Below, piece by piece: positions 33,719 through 43,203 of a DNA stretch of 64,000 bases. How positions within the stretch are numbered: position 1 is the stretch's first letter; every line of letters begins with the position of its first letter. The DNA comes from an uncultured Lachnospiraceae bacterium (GTDB lineage: Bacteria > Bacillota > Clostridia > Lachnospirales > Lachnospiraceae). The notes below the pieces were generated by a model. That model made no database searches. It saw only the letters and a list, made by a program, of their open reading frames with translations, and was not told where the DNA came from. The DNA is taken from contig CACYKH010000007.1 in NCBI GenBank assembly GCA_902774915.1, positions 62,001 through 126,000 on the forward strand, in the 5' to 3' direction. The position numbers and the translations under genes are program-made.

Positions 33719-34467
33719 TGATCAAAGAAACTATTAACGATTTACTAAACAGAATCAAACAGGAGAAATGGTATAAGCATCTTTGCACCATAAACAAGCA
33801 TAAGCTTGAGGTGGGAAAGAATTGTTTTAGATGCGGTCTTTATAAGCAGGGAATCCTCCATGATCTTTCTAAGTATTCATGGACAGAATTTTCTGTTGGT
33901 GCAAAGTACTTCCAGGGAAACAGAAGCCCTAACGATGCTGAAAGAGAAGATAAGGGTTATACCTCGTCCTGGCTTCATCACAAGGGTCGTAACAAGCACC
34001 ATCTTGAGTACTGGATAGATTATGACCTTGTGAAGCGTGATGGAAGCATGATCGGAATGAAGATGCCTGATAACTATATCGTAGAAATGTTCTGCGATAG
34101 GGTTGCTGCCAGCAAGATTTATCATGAGGAGAAGGGTGACTACACGGACAGCACAGCTCTCGGATATTTCTTAAATGGTAAAGCGAAGGGTATTATGCAT
34201 CCATATTCAAGAAAGCGTCTGGAGATGCTTCTTAGAATGCTGGCAGAGAAGGGAGAAGATGAGACCTTCGCCTATGCCAGAAGGTATATGGATGGCTATA
34301 AAAGATACCTTAAGAGACAGAAATATAAAAAGAAACTGGAGAAGAAACTTGAAAAGAAATATTCAGATAGACTCATTTCTAGTTTAGACAAGAAATATAA
34401 CAGAAAACGTAAACACGACATTAAAAGAAATCATATTCAAAAAGATAAATATTTGAGACAGAAATAA
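33718..34467 (+). CDS. DUF5662 family protein
   Basis: 249-residue soluble protein that I recognise as the DUF5662 type common in Lachnospiraceae. The conserved block is KHKLEVGKNCFRCGLYKQGI, then LHDLSKYSWTEF, GAKYFQGNRSPN, SWLHHKGRNKHHLEYWIDY and MKMPDNYIVEMFCDRVAA. The many His/Asp residues in an HD-like spacing hint at a metal-dependent hydrolase, but no activity is known to me. The last ~60 residues are extremely basic. It is translationally coupled (TAATG) to the small membrane protein and lies 22 bp before dnaE. Confidence 0.85.
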   Translation: MIKETINDLLNRIKQEKWYKHLCTINKHKLEVGKNCFRCGLYKQGILHDLSKYSWTEFSVGAKYFQGNRSPNDAEREDKGYTSSWLHHKGRNKHHLEYWIDYDLVKRDGSMIGMKMPDNYIVEMFCDRVAASKIYHEEKGDYTDSTALGYFLNGKAKGIMHPYSRKRLEMLLRMLAEKGEDETFAYARRYMDGYKRYLKRQKYKKKLEKKLEKKYSDRLISSLDKKYNRKRKHDIKRNHIQKDKYLRQK

Positions 34468-34489
34468 AAGTTATTACCTGGAGAAACAA

Positions 34490-37400
34490 ATGGCATTCAC
34501 ACATTTACACGTACATACCGTATACAGCTTGCTGGATGGCTTTGCTAAGATTCCTGACCTTGTAGGTCGTGCAAAGGAACTTGGCTTTGATAGTCTTGCA
34601 ATAACTGATCACGGCGTTATGTATGGCGTAATTGAATTTTATAAAGAGTGCAAAGCCCAGGGTGTTAAGCCTATCCTTGGATGTGAGGTTTATGTGGCTC
34701 CTGAAAGTCGTTTTGACAGAGAGGTTGGAGCAAATGATGAGAGGTATTATCATCTGATCCTCCTGGCTGAAAACGAGACAGGATACAAGAATCTTACGAA
34801 GATTGTATCTCAGGGATTTACCGAGGGATTTTATTATAAGCCTCGTGTTGATAAGGAAGTTCTTAGAGAACATCATGAAGGTATAATCTGCCTTTCAGCC
34901 TGTCTTCAGGGTGAGGTGGCATTTTATCTGAGAAGACGTCTTTATGATGAGGCAAAGAAGGTTGCACTGGAATACAGAGATATTTTCGGTGAAGGAAATT
35001 ACTTCCTGGAAATGCAGGATCATGGTCTGAGTGACGATACTATCGTTAATACGGACCTTCTTCGCATGTCTCAGGAAACTGGAATAGAACTGGTCTGCAC
35101 AAATGATTCTCACTACGTTTGCGCGGAGGATTGGGAGGCACATGATATCCTTCTATGTATGCAGACTGGAACAACTATAAATGACGAAAACAGAATGCGT
35201 TATGATGGCGGTCAGTATTATCTTAAGTCTGAGCAGGAAATGGCAGATCTTTTCCCATACGCAAGGCAAGCGCTGGAAAACACTCACAAGATTGCTGAGC
35301 GTTGTAATGTTGAGATAATCTTTGGAGAGCAGAAGCTTCCTAAGTATGATGTGCCATCAGAATATCCGGACGCATTTTCTTATCTCACATATCTTTGTGA
35401 GGAAGGACTTAAGGAAAGATATCCTAATACACCGCAGGAATTAAAGGATAGACTGGACTATGAGCTGGGCGTTATCAGGGATATGGGATTCGTAGATTAC
35501 TTCTTGATTGTCTGGGATTATGTAAACTACGCCAAGAGCCATGGAATAGCAGTTGGACCTGGTCGTGGTTCTGCAGCAGGTAGTATAGTTTCATATGCAC
35601 TCAAGATCACAAATATAGATCCTATCAGATACAGCCTTATCTTTGAGCGTTTCCTTAACCCTGAAAGAGTAAGCATGCCTGATATCGATATTGACTTCGC
35701 GCCAGAAGGTCGCCAGGAAATGATCCGTTACGTATCTGAAAAGTATGGTCATGATAAGGTTGTTCAGATCATTTCTTTTGGTACGCTCGCTGCAAGAAAT
35801 GCTGTGCGAAATGTGGGCCGCGTTCTGGATATTAATCGTGGGCTTGTGGACAAGGTTGCAAAGTCCATTCCAAACGGTGCCAATTCAATGACACTTAAGC
35901 AGGCCCTTAAAGAGAGCCCTGATTTTATAGAATATTACAACACAAATAGTGATGTTAAATACATGGTAGATATGGCCATCAAGCTTGAGGGTGTACCAAG
36001 TCACCCATCCAAGCATGCCGCTGGCGTAGTTATCGGCCGTGAGCCAATTGTTGAATATGTTCCACTTTGCAAGAACAGTGGTGAAGATGCAATCTCCACT
36101 CAGTTTGAGAAGGATACTCTGGAGCAGCTTGGACTTCTCAAGATGGACTTCTTGGGTCTTAGAAACCTGACGGTTATCGAGGATGCGCTGAAGAACATCA
36201 AAGAGAGAACTGGTGAAGAGATTGACATCGATAATATAGATATGGCGGATCCAAATGTATTCGAACTCATTTCTTCTGGCGAATGTGCTGGTGTGTTCCA
36301 GTTGGAGAGTACTGGAATGCAGTCCTTTATGAAGGAATTGAAACCAAACAGCCTCGAGGATGTGGTAGCCGGTATCTCGCTTTACAGACCGGGTCCTATG
36401 GATTTCATTCCTCAATATATTAAGGGAAAGAACAGCACCGGTCCTATTCAGTACGATACGCCAGAACTTGAACCTATCCTGGAGCCAACATATGGATGTA
36501 TTGTTTACCAGGAACAGGTTATGCAGATAGTTATGTCTCTGGCTGGATATAGCATGGGTAAGTCTGACGAGGTTCGTCGTGCCATGTCCAAGAAGAAAGC
36601 CGGAGTAATGGAGAAGGAACGTGAGTACTTCGTTTATGGAAATGAAGAGCTGGGTGTTCCTGGATGTATCAAAAATGGAATCAAGGAAGATGTGGCCAAT
36701 AAGATATTCGATGAGATGACTGACTTCGCCAGCTATGCATTTAACAAATCTCACGCGGCTGCATACTGTGTGGTTACATATCAGACGGCATATCTGAAAC
36801 GCTACTACCCACTTGATTATATGGCAGCACTTCTTACTTCTGTTCGAGATAAGGCGCCAAAGCTTAGAACATACATTGAGGCTGTAAGGAGAATGGGCAT
36901 TAAGATTCTGCCTCCAGATATCAATGAAGGCTACGGCAAATTTACAGTGGCTGACGGCGGAATAAGATATGGAATGTCAGCTATCAAGTCCGTTGGTGAT
37001 GCAGTGGTAGATGCAATCATAGAGGAACGTGAGAAGAACGGTCCTTTCAAGGATCTTCAGGATTACATTACCCGCCTATCCGGAAAAGAGGCGAATAAGC
37101 GTACTATAGAAAGCTTTATCATGACGGGCGCATTTGACTGCTTCGGACTTAACCGTAAGCAGATGATGACAGCTTATTCGGACATTGCTACAGCAGTTAA
37201 CAATGAGAAGAAGAAAAATGCCAGCGGCCAGATGTCACTTATCGACTTTATGGGCGAAGAGGATACAGCACAGTTCACAGCGGATTATCCGGATGTGCCG
37301 GAGTTCTCAAAGGATATAATTCTCAGTGGTGAAAAGCAGATGCTTGGTCTTTATATCAGTGGTCATCCGCTGGACAGCATGAGAGATATCATAGAGAAGA

Positions 37401-37969
37401 GAACAGATATCAAGTCTACTGACTTTGAACTGGATGAGGAGACCGGACTTGCAAGTGCTGTTGATGGCAAAAAATATTCTCTTGGTGGAATTATAGAAAG
37501 CATTACTCCTCGCGTGACTAAGCGAGGTGAAAATATGGCAACGATGACAGTGGAGGATCTTTACGGAACAGTAGAAGTTATAGTCTTCCCTAAGTCGTTT
37601 GAAAAATACAGATCGTTGCTCGAGGTTAATGAGCCGATCATCATAAGCGGCCGAGCTCAGGTTTCAGATGATGAGAGCAAATTTATTGCATCTGACATCT
37701 ATTCCATGAATTCATATGTGGAGCAGGATGAGGCAGAGAAGAAGGAACTCTGGGTTCTCTTCGATGATATGGACGATCTGAACAGTCACATGAAGGACTT
37801 CAATTCAGTCCTTAGTGAGCATAGGGGTTATACACCGGTTTATGTGCAGCTGATGAAAGAAAACAAAGCTATGATGAATAGCATTAAGGTTGATGTTAAA
37901 TCCGGTGTTGAAGAAGCGCTGGTTTTGGAATACGGTAGAGATAGAGTGTTAGTTAGAGATAAGAAGTAA
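34490..37969 (+). CDS. dnaE: DNA polymerase III subunit alpha
   Basis: 1159-residue replicative polymerase subunit of the DnaE type. The PHP domain opens with HLHVHTVYSLLDG and contains AITDHGVMYG. The palm carries the catalytic aspartates in MPDIDIDF (D398, D400, D402), with GRGSAAGS before it. Helix-hairpin-helix and OB-fold regions follow near the C-terminus (TMTVEDLYGTVEVIVFP). Length is normal. GGAG lies 6 bases before the ATG. Firmicutes also carry PolC, expected elsewhere. Confidence 0.97.
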   Translation: MAFTHLHVHTVYSLLDGFAKIPDLVGRAKELGFDSLAITDHGVMYGVIEFYKECKAQGVKPILGCEVYVAPESRFDREVGANDERYYHLILLAENETGYKNLTKIVSQGFTEGFYYKPRVDKEVLREHHEGIICLSACLQGEVAFYLRRRLYDEAKKVALEYRDIFGEGNYFLEMQDHGLSDDTIVNTDLLRMSQETGIELVCTNDSHYVCAEDWEAHDILLCMQTGTTINDENRMRYDGGQYYLKSEQEMADLFPYARQALENTHKIAERCNVEIIFGEQKLPKYDVPSEYPDAFSYLTYLCEEGLKERYPNTPQELKDRLDYELGVIRDMGFVDYFLIVWDYVNYAKSHGIAVGPGRGSAAGSIVSYALKITNIDPIRYSLIFERFLNPERVSMPDIDIDFAPEGRQEMIRYVSEKYGHDKVVQIISFGTLAARNAVRNVGRVLDINRGLVDKVAKSIPNGANSMTLKQALKESPDFIEYYNTNSDVKYMVDMAIKLEGVPSHPSKHAAGVVIGREPIVEYVPLCKNSGEDAISTQFEKDTLEQLGLLKMDFLGLRNLTVIEDALKNIKERTGEEIDIDNIDMADPNVFELISSGECAGVFQLESTGMQSFMKELKPNSLEDVVAGISLYRPGPMDFIPQYIKGKNSTGPIQYDTPELEPILEPTYGCIVYQEQVMQIVMSLAGYSMGKSDEVRRAMSKKKAGVMEKEREYFVYGNEELGVPGCIKNGIKEDVANKIFDEMTDFASYAFNKSHAAAYCVVTYQTAYLKRYYPLDYMAALLTSVRDKAPKLRTYIEAVRRMGIKILPPDINEGYGKFTVADGGIRYGMSAIKSVGDAVVDAIIEEREKNGPFKDLQDYITRLSGKEANKRTIESFIMTGAFDCFGLNRKQMMTAYSDIATAVNNEKKKNASGQMSLIDFMGEEDTAQFTADYPDVPEFSKDIILSGEKQMLGLYISGHPLDSMRDIIEKRTDIKSTDFELDEETGLASAVDGKKYSLGGIIESITPRVTKRGENMATMTVEDLYGTVEVIVFPKSFEKYRSLLEVNEPIIISGRAQVSDDESKFIASDIYSMNSYVEQDEAEKKELWVLFDDMDDLNSHMKDFNSVLSEHRGYTPVYVQLMKENKAMMNSIKVDVKSGVEEALVLEYGRDRVLVRDKK

Positions 37970-38010
37970 TGTTGCTCTAAGTGTAAGATCATTTAGTGGA
38001 GGATGTTTTT

Positions 38011-38844
38011 ATGGAGAAGATTACATCTGTTAATAACGACAGGGTTAAACGTGTAGTAAAGATAATGAGTAGTCCAAAGGAGAGGAAGTACTCAGGTAAG
38101 TACATGGTTGAAGGTCTCAGAATGGTGAGAGAAGTCAAGATAGACCGACTTGATACGCTATTCATGACTCAGCAATTCTTTGATAAATATGTAGTCAAGG
38201 ATCCAGCTCTCCTTAAGCTTGTAAATAAAGCTGTGGATAATCAGAAGAGCTTTATAGTTTCTGAACTGGTTCTTAGAAAGCTGGCTGACACCGAGAATCC
38301 ACAGGGTGTAGTTGCTCTTGTAAATATGAAAGAGTACACGCTGGATGACATTATCAAGGTAAAGGATGGTAAGCCACTCATTCTGATAGTTGAGAGATTG
38401 CAGGATCCAGGCAATATGGGTACTATCATCAGAACAGCTGAGGGCGCTGGTGTTACCGGTATTCTTGTGAGCTACGATTCGGTTGATATTTACAGTCCTA
38501 AGGTTGTCAGATCAACTATGGGCTCCATCTTCCGCAGTAAGATATGTATTACTTATGACCTTAAGGGTGATATAGAAAAACTGAAGAAGGCAGGCATTAC
38601 TATTTTCGGAATGCATTTGGATGGACGTTCTATCTATGATGAAGATCTTACAGCTGCATGTGCATTCCTTATTGGAAATGAAGGTGCCGGACTTACAGAG
38701 GAGACAAGCGCTCAGACAGACAAGCTTCTTAGAATTCCAATGCTGGGTAAAGTTGAGAGTCTGAATGCGGCTGCATCTGCAACCATTGTTTCTTACGAAG
38801 CATTGCGTCAGAGAATCGCCAGCAGCGAAATGTTCTTCTTATAA
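38011..38844 (+). CDS. TrmH/SpoU family rRNA 2'-O-methyltransferase
   Basis: 277-residue SAM-dependent RNA methyltransferase of the SPOUT class. The N-terminal substrate-binding part begins KITSVNNDRVKRVVKIMSSPKERKYSG cut by a turn; the three SpoU motifs are NMGTIIRTAEGAG, FLIGNEGAGLTEE and IPMLGKVESLNAAASATI. The start at 38011 lies 8 bases after GGAGG; the in-frame GTG at 37996 precedes that site. It follows dnaE by 41 bp and the target nucleotide is unknown. Confidence 0.92.
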   Translation: MEKITSVNNDRVKRVVKIMSSPKERKYSGKYMVEGLRMVREVKIDRLDTLFMTQQFFDKYVVKDPALLKLVNKAVDNQKSFIVSELVLRKLADTENPQGVVALVNMKEYTLDDIIKVKDGKPLILIVERLQDPGNMGTIIRTAEGAGVTGILVSYDSVDIYSPKVVRSTMGSIFRSKICITYDLKGDIEKLKKAGITIFGMHLDGRSIYDEDLTAACAFLIGNEGAGLTEETSAQTDKLLRIPMLGKVESLNAAASATIVSYEALRQRIASSEMFFL

Positions 38845-38873
38845 AAATAAGGGTTTGCAAGGTTATTATTTAC

Positions 38874-38902
38874 TTGAATTATATATGTATAAGTGTTATA
38901 GT
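38874..38902 (+). promoter_or_regulatory. promoter of the lysine-riboswitch transcript
   Basis: TTGAAT (38874-38879), 17-bp spacer, TATAGT (38897-38902) with TGT in front as extended -10. Transcription would start just before the aptamer. Confidence 0.7.
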
Positions 38903-38911
38903 GGTTTAGAT

Positions 38912-39125
38912 TTGTAGAGGACGCGATGATTATCAGTAGCGTATCTGATGAGGCTGGATCAGATGATGATATGTGAAAGGATGAATCGCCGAAGTCATGT
39001 AGTACCAGCGGCTATGTGGTCTGGGACTTAGATTAAGAGTCTAAGGACTGTCATCTTGAATTCAGGATGGAGTGCTACGGTATAGAGGATATTCTATGGA
39101 CCGAAACTCCGTTTTGGTCCATTTT
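38912..39125 (+). promoter_or_regulatory. lysine riboswitch (L box) with terminator, upstream of dapA
   Basis: The conserved aptamer blocks appear in order: GTAGAGGACGCGA at about 38914, GTGAAAGG about 38973, ATCGCCGAAG about 38985, GGTCTGGG near 39018 and AAGGACTGTCATC near 39043. A terminator with arms TGGACCGAAAC (39097) and GTTTTGGTCCA (39111), then TTTTC, completes it. Lysine binding should favour the terminator and shut off dapA, feedback control of lysine and diaminopimelate synthesis. Confidence 0.94.
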
Positions 39126-39182
39126 CTTGTATATCGAAAATTCGAAATGGACTAAACGATTAGTCAAAGGGAGGATTAAAAA

Positions 39183-40070
39183 ATGGCTATTTTCAAAGGA
39201 TCAGGAGTTGCATTAGTTACACCTTTCACAGAGAGCATGGAGGTGGATTACGAACAGCTTAGAAAGCTGGTTGATTATCATGTAGAGCATAAGACAGATG
39301 CTATCATCGTTTGTGGTACATCTGGTGAATCTGCTACACAGACAGTTGAGGAACATCTTGAGTGCATCAGCGTAGTTGCTGAGCAGGCAAATGGACGTAT
39401 TCCTGTAATTGCAGGTACAGGCTCAAATGATACTGTTACTGCAGTAGAGCTTTCACAGGAGGCTGCTAAGTGTGGAGTTGATGGACTTCTTATGGTAACA
39501 CCTTACTATAACAAGTGTACACAGAATGGTCTTATCAAGCATTATTCAACAGTTGCTGAGAAGGTAAGTACACCTATTATCATGTACAATGTTCCAAGTA
39601 GAACAGGATGCAACATTCTTCCTGCTACAGCAGTTAAGCTTGCAAAGGAAGTTGAGAGCATCGTTGCTATAAAGGAAGCTTCAGGAAACATTTCACAGGT
39701 TGCTGAGCTTGCACATCTTGCAGATGGATGCATCGACATCTATTCAGGAAATGATGATCAGATTCTTCCACTCATGTCACTCGGCGGAATTGGTGTTATT
39801 TCTGTAACAGCTAACATTATTCCTGATGATACACATGATCTTTGCCAGAAGTTCTTCGATGGAGACTTTGAAGGTGCAAGAGAGCTTCAGCTGAAGGCTA
39901 TTGATCTTTGCAAGGCACTTTTCTGTGAGGTTAATCCTATTCCAGTTAAGAAGGCAACAGAGCTTATGGGACTTACTAATGGAGTTGTGAGACTGCCACT
40001 TACTGAGATGGAGCCTGAACATACTGAGATGCTTATCAAAGCAATGAAGGATTATGGAATCGATTTTTAA
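39183..40070 (+). CDS. dapA: 4-hydroxy-tetrahydrodipicolinate synthase
   Basis: 295-residue aldolase that joins pyruvate and aspartate semialdehyde, the first committed step to diaminopimelate and lysine. Shown by CGTSGESATQTVEEH, the catalytic tyrosine in MYNVPSRTG, the Schiff-base lysine in VAIKEASGN, and YSGNDDQILPL. GGGAGG precedes the ATG. It is controlled by the lysine riboswitch upstream. dapB follows after a 199-bp palindrome-filled gap. Confidence 0.97.
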   Translation: MAIFKGSGVALVTPFTESMEVDYEQLRKLVDYHVEHKTDAIIVCGTSGESATQTVEEHLECISVVAEQANGRIPVIAGTGSNDTVTAVELSQEAAKCGVDGLLMVTPYYNKCTQNGLIKHYSTVAEKVSTPIIMYNVPSRTGCNILPATAVKLAKEVESIVAIKEASGNISQVAELAHLADGCIDIYSGNDDQILPLMSLGGIGVISVTANIIPDDTHDLCQKFFDGDFEGARELQLKAIDLCKALFCEVNPIPVKKATELMGLTNGVVRLPLTEMEPEHTEMLIKAMKDYGIDF

Positions 40071-40082
40071 GAAAGTAATATA

Positions 40083-40240
40083 GCCGCTAGGGCATAATAT
40101 ATGTTTTTCTCGACATCGCTTTCGCTCGGTGCGGGCTACCCCTAGCGGATGCTAAGCTCTCACTTCGCACTTTGTGCTCGTGAATCGCTAAGCACCGAGA
40201 CCCGCAACGGTCTCGAAAAAAGATATTATGCCCTAGCGGC
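40083..40240. repeat. 158-bp nested palindromic element between dapA and dapB
   Basis: Ends GCCGCTAGGGCATAATAT (40083-40100) and ATATTATGCCCTAGCGGC (40223-40240) are perfect 18-bp inverted repeats, and the pairing continues imperfectly inward through T- and A-runs. A third, inverted copy of the tip, CCCCTAGCGG, lies at 40139-40148. Inner pairs: CTCGGTGC (40125) with GCACCGAG (40192), and CGAGACC (40196) with GGTCTCG (40209). It is more GC-rich than its surroundings and has no open frame. It could be a mobile palindromic repeat or an RNA processing/attenuation structure. Confidence 0.88.
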
Positions 40241-40269
40241 ATATACGTTTTCGTAAGGAGATAAAGAGA

Positions 40270-41043
40270 ATGACTAGGATAATTATGAGTGGTTGTAGTG
40301 GTCGTATGGGTCGGATGATTACGGGACTCGTGAAGGATGGTGAGGGTGCTGAGATAGTTGCCGGAGTTGATGTGTTTGATGATGGTACTCTTGGTTATCC
40401 TGTATATAAGAGTATTACTGAGGTGCAGGAGGAGGTCGATGCCATAATCGATTTTTCAAATCCTGCAACTTTGGATGCTACTCTTGAGTATGCGATAGAG
40501 AAAAATGTTCCAGTAGTGCTTTGTACTACAGGTTATTCTGATGAGCAGCTTGCTCAGATAAATGCAGCAAGTGAGAAGGTTGCACTTCTCAAGTCTGCTA
40601 ATATGAGTCTTGGTATCAATACTATTATGGAGCTTCTTAAGACAGCTACTAATGTATTTGGTGAGGCTGGTTTCGATATTGAGATTGTTGAGCAGCATCA
40701 TCATAACAAGCTGGATGCTCCTTCGGGAACAGCTCTTGCTCTTGCAGATGCTATCAATGAAGCTGCAGATGGTAAGTATGAATATGTTTATGACAGAAGT
40801 CAGAAGAGAGAGAAGAGAGATGCCAAGGAGCTTGGTATTTCAGCAGTGAGAGCTGGCTCAATACCTGGTATTCACGATGTCATCTTCGCTGGACCTGATG
40901 AAGTTATAGAAATCAAGCATACAGTTTATTCAAGAGCTGTATTTGGAAATGGTGCAATAAGCGCGGCTAAGTTCCTTGCTGGTAAGCCTGCAGGAATGTA
41001 CGGCATGAAGGATGTTATTGCAGCTCAGCTTGGAAATAATTAA
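40270..41043 (+). CDS. dapB: 4-hydroxy-tetrahydrodipicolinate reductase
   Basis: 257-residue NAD(P)H-dependent enzyme, second step of the diaminopimelate/lysine branch. The nucleotide-binding motif is GCSGRMGRMI, with a later CTTGYSDEQL, and the catalytic stretch EQHHHNKLDAPSGTAL. AAGGAG lies 9 bases upstream. It is probably on the dapA transcript, but the large palindrome between them may change its expression. Confidence 0.97.
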   Translation: MTRIIMSGCSGRMGRMITGLVKDGEGAEIVAGVDVFDDGTLGYPVYKSITEVQEEVDAIIDFSNPATLDATLEYAIEKNVPVVLCTTGYSDEQLAQINAASEKVALLKSANMSLGINTIMELLKTATNVFGEAGFDIEIVEQHHHNKLDAPSGTALALADAINEAADGKYEYVYDRSQKREKRDAKELGISAVRAGSIPGIHDVIFAGPDEVIEIKHTVYSRAVFGNGAISAAKFLAGKPAGMYGMKDVIAAQLGNN

Positions 41044-41084
41044 TGCTATCCTGAATTAACGAAAAGATTTATCGGAGTTTATTT

Positions 41085-41411
41085 ATGACTGAAGAACAAA
41101 TACTCTGTAGTGCTTCAAAGTATACTGAGAAGTTCTACCTCAATCCTAAATACTCAAACCTTCCTAAGAAGATTCAGGACGAGCTTAAGATTGCTCTTGT
41201 AATCTTTACAGAGGAGATTGGCGGAGAGATTTTCCTCTACTTCGATGATGAAGGTGGACTCTCAATTGCAACTGATTATAAAGAAAACGATTTTCTCTAT
41301 GATGAGATTGGAAGCGGTCTTAAAGTTAATCAGCTTAGGAATGAGAAACGCGAACTCTTTGAACAGCTTGAAGAGTATTACGAGTTACTGGACATGTTAA
41401 ACAAAAAATAA
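41085..41411 (+). CDS. small conserved protein (DUF6145-like)
   Basis: 108-residue soluble protein, which I believe is the DUF6145 type seen beside coaX in Lachnospiraceae; this is recognition by memory. It has a mixed domain with IALVIFTEEIGGEIFLYFDD and ends in a helical, charged C-terminus (EKRELFEQLEEYYELLDML). CGGAG lies before the ATG. It stands between dapB and coaX. Function unknown. Confidence 0.75.
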   Translation: MTEEQILCSASKYTEKFYLNPKYSNLPKKIQDELKIALVIFTEEIGGEIFLYFDDEGGLSIATDYKENDFLYDEIGSGLKVNQLRNEKRELFEQLEEYYELLDMLNKK

Positions 41412-41439
41412 GTCAGTGGGACCAGATCTGGTGACTTAT
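41408..41439 (+). repeat. GGGAC-core hairpin repeat before coaX
   Basis: ATAAGTCA (41408-41415) and TGACTTAT (41432-41439) enclose GTGGG and the perfect palindrome ACCAGATCTGGT. AAGGAG, the coaX ribosome-binding site, starts two bases further on. A related, longer copy lies at 51695-51746 before queC. Confidence 0.75.
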
Positions 41440-41453
41440 TAAGGAGATAGGAA

Positions 41454-42218
41454 ATGTTATTTGCAATAGACGTTGGAAATACAAATATTACTGTTGGACT
41501 TTTTGATGGAGAGAAGCTGTTAAAACAGTTCCGTATGATAACACAGACATCACGTACATCTGATGAGTACGGCGTATTCCTCAGACAGTGGCTGGATATC
41601 AATGCATCACCAGAAACAAAGATTGATGCAGTTATCATTTCATCAGTTGTTCCTAATATAATGCATTCTCTTACAAGTGCGATCATCAAATATTTTGATG
41701 TTAATCCACTTATTGTTGCACCAGGAATTAAGTCAGGAATCCGACTGGCAATTCCTAATCCAAAGGAGCTTGGTGCTGACAGACTTGTAGATGCAGTTGC
41801 AGCTTATGAGATGTATGGCGGTCCGGTTATCGTAGTTGATTTCGGAACAGCAACAACTCACGATCTCGTTCTTGCAGATGGAACATTTTCAGCAGGAGTT
41901 ACATCTCCTGGAATCAGGCTAGCGGCAAATGCACTCTGGACAGGAACTGCAAAACTGCCTGAGGTTGAAATTCGTAAGGTTGATACTGTTCTTGGAAAAG
42001 ATACTGTTTCAAGTATGCAGGCGGGTATTTACTATGGATACATCGGACAGACAGAATACATAGTAAAGACTATGAAAAAGGAATCTGGTCTTTCAGATAT
42101 AAAGGTTGTTGCAACAGGTGGTCTTGGAAAGATGATATCTGAAGCAACAGACGAGATTGATATCTACAATCCAGAGCTTACTCTTCACGGACTTAGAATT
42201 ATCTACGATAAGCAATAA
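41454..42218 (+). CDS. coaX: type III pantothenate kinase
   Basis: 254-residue kinase for the first step of coenzyme A synthesis. It is of the ASKHA fold with [12 protein letters not shown] (phosphate 1), [11 protein letters not shown] and [15 protein letters not shown] sets the ATG at 41454. Type III enzymes are not inhibited by CoA. The hairpin repeat directly before its ribosome-binding site may affect translation. A dus gene follows 28 bp on. Confidence 0.96.
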   Translation: MLFAIDVGNTNITVGLFDGEKLLKQFRMITQTSRTSDEYGVFLRQWLDINASPETKIDAVIISSVVPNIMHSLTSAIIKYFDVNPLIVAPGIKSGIRLAIPNPKELGADRLVDAVAAYEMYGGPVIVVDFGTATTHDLVLADGTFSAGVTSPGIRLAANALWTGTAKLPEVEIRKVDTVLGKDTVSSMQAGIYYGYIGQTEYIVKTMKKESGLSDIKVVATGGLGKMISEATDEIDIYNPELTLHGLRIIYDKQ

Positions 42219-42246
42219 TAGTTTATAAATTTATGATGTGAAATAT

Positions 42247-43203
42247 ATGTCTAAAGAAATGTTTAAAAACAAAATATTCCTTGGACCAATGGCAGGTGTA
42301 ACAGACCTGCCTTTTCGCATTTTATGTAAGGAGCAGGGAGCGGATGTAATGGTAACGGAAATGGTATCCGCTAAGGGACTTTTCTATAAGAGTCCAAAGA
42401 CACCGATACTGCTTAGTACAGATGAAAGAGAAAAACCAGTGGGACTTCAGCTTTTCGGAAGTGAGCCGGAAATAATGGCTGGCGAGGCAGTGAAGCTTCT
42501 GGATAGAGGCTTTGACTTTATAGATATCAATATGGGATGTCCTGTTCCAAAGATCGTAAATAACGGTGAAGGTTCAGCTCTTATGAAAAATCCAAAATTA
42601 GTTGAAGAAATTGTGCATGCTATTGCAACAGCTGTGCCTATTCCTGTAACTATAAAGATAAGGGCTGGTTTCAGCGCTGATTCTATTAACGCGCCTGAAA
42701 TTGCTGAGGCAGCTGAACGTGGAGGGGCGGCTGCGGTTGCAGTTCATGCAAGAACCAGAGAACAGTATTACAGTGGAAAGGCTGACTGGTCTATTATAAA
42801 GAAGGTTAAAGATGCAGTCAGTATTCCGGTAATAGGAAATGGTGATCTTAAGTCGGCAGAGGACATTCTCTGTATGAAAGAGGAGACTGGATGTGACAGC
42901 TTTATGGTGGCGAGAGCTGCCAAGGGTAATCCATGGGTATTCAGGGAAATCAAGGCTGGGCTTGAAAAGGGTCTGGATCAGGTTCCACCTCGACCAGAGC
43001 TGGATGAAATCAGAGATATGATGCTGAGGCATATAGACCTGATGATCAAGGAAAAAGGGGAGTACATCGGCGTCCGCGAAATGCGTAAGCATGTTGCATG
43101 GTACACCGAAGGAATATATAATAGTGCAAGACTTCGTAAACAGGTTTGCGAGATCGAGCACGAGGAAGAGTTAATAAGTATTATAAAGGAATTAGGGAAA
43201 TGA
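42247..43203 (+). CDS. dusB: tRNA-dihydrouridine synthase
   Basis: 318-residue flavoenzyme that reduces uridines in tRNA D-loops. The TIM-barrel landmarks are LGPMAGVTDLPFRIL, NMGCPVPKIV with its active cysteine, VHARTREQYYSG and VIGNGDLKSAEDI. I use the ATG at 42247 (MSKEMFK); a GTG at 42238 is also possible because neither has a clear ribosome-binding site. Its stop overlaps the next start (ATGA). DusB type is the usual Firmicute form. Confidence 0.92.
   Translation: MSKEMFKNKIFLGPMAGVTDLPFRILCKEQGADVMVTEMVSAKGLFYKSPKTPILLSTDEREKPVGLQLFGSEPEIMAGEAVKLLDRGFDFIDINMGCPVPKIVNNGEGSALMKNPKLVEEIVHAIATAVPIPVTIKIRAGFSADSINAPEIAEAAERGGAAAVAVHARTREQYYSGKADWSIIKKVKDAVSIPVIGNGDLKSAEDILCMKEETGCDSFMVARAAKGNPWVFREIKAGLEKGLDQVPPRPELDEIRDMMLRHIDLMIKEKGEYIGVREMRKHVAWYTEGIYNSARLRKQVCEIEHEEELISIIKELGK

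Noticed and set aside
35885-36754. 289-residue minus-strand open frame inside dnaE
   Set aside because: Lies wholly within the polymerase domain of dnaE, whose motifs are intact; composition is typical of an antisense shadow.
42598-43161. 187-residue minus-strand open frame opposite dus
   Set aside because: Shadow of the dus gene, no ribosome-binding site.
43146-43199. longer start of the C11 protease inside dus
   Set aside because: The ATGA overlap at 43200 is followed at once by the basic start and helix of the anchor; the extension is a shadow of dus.
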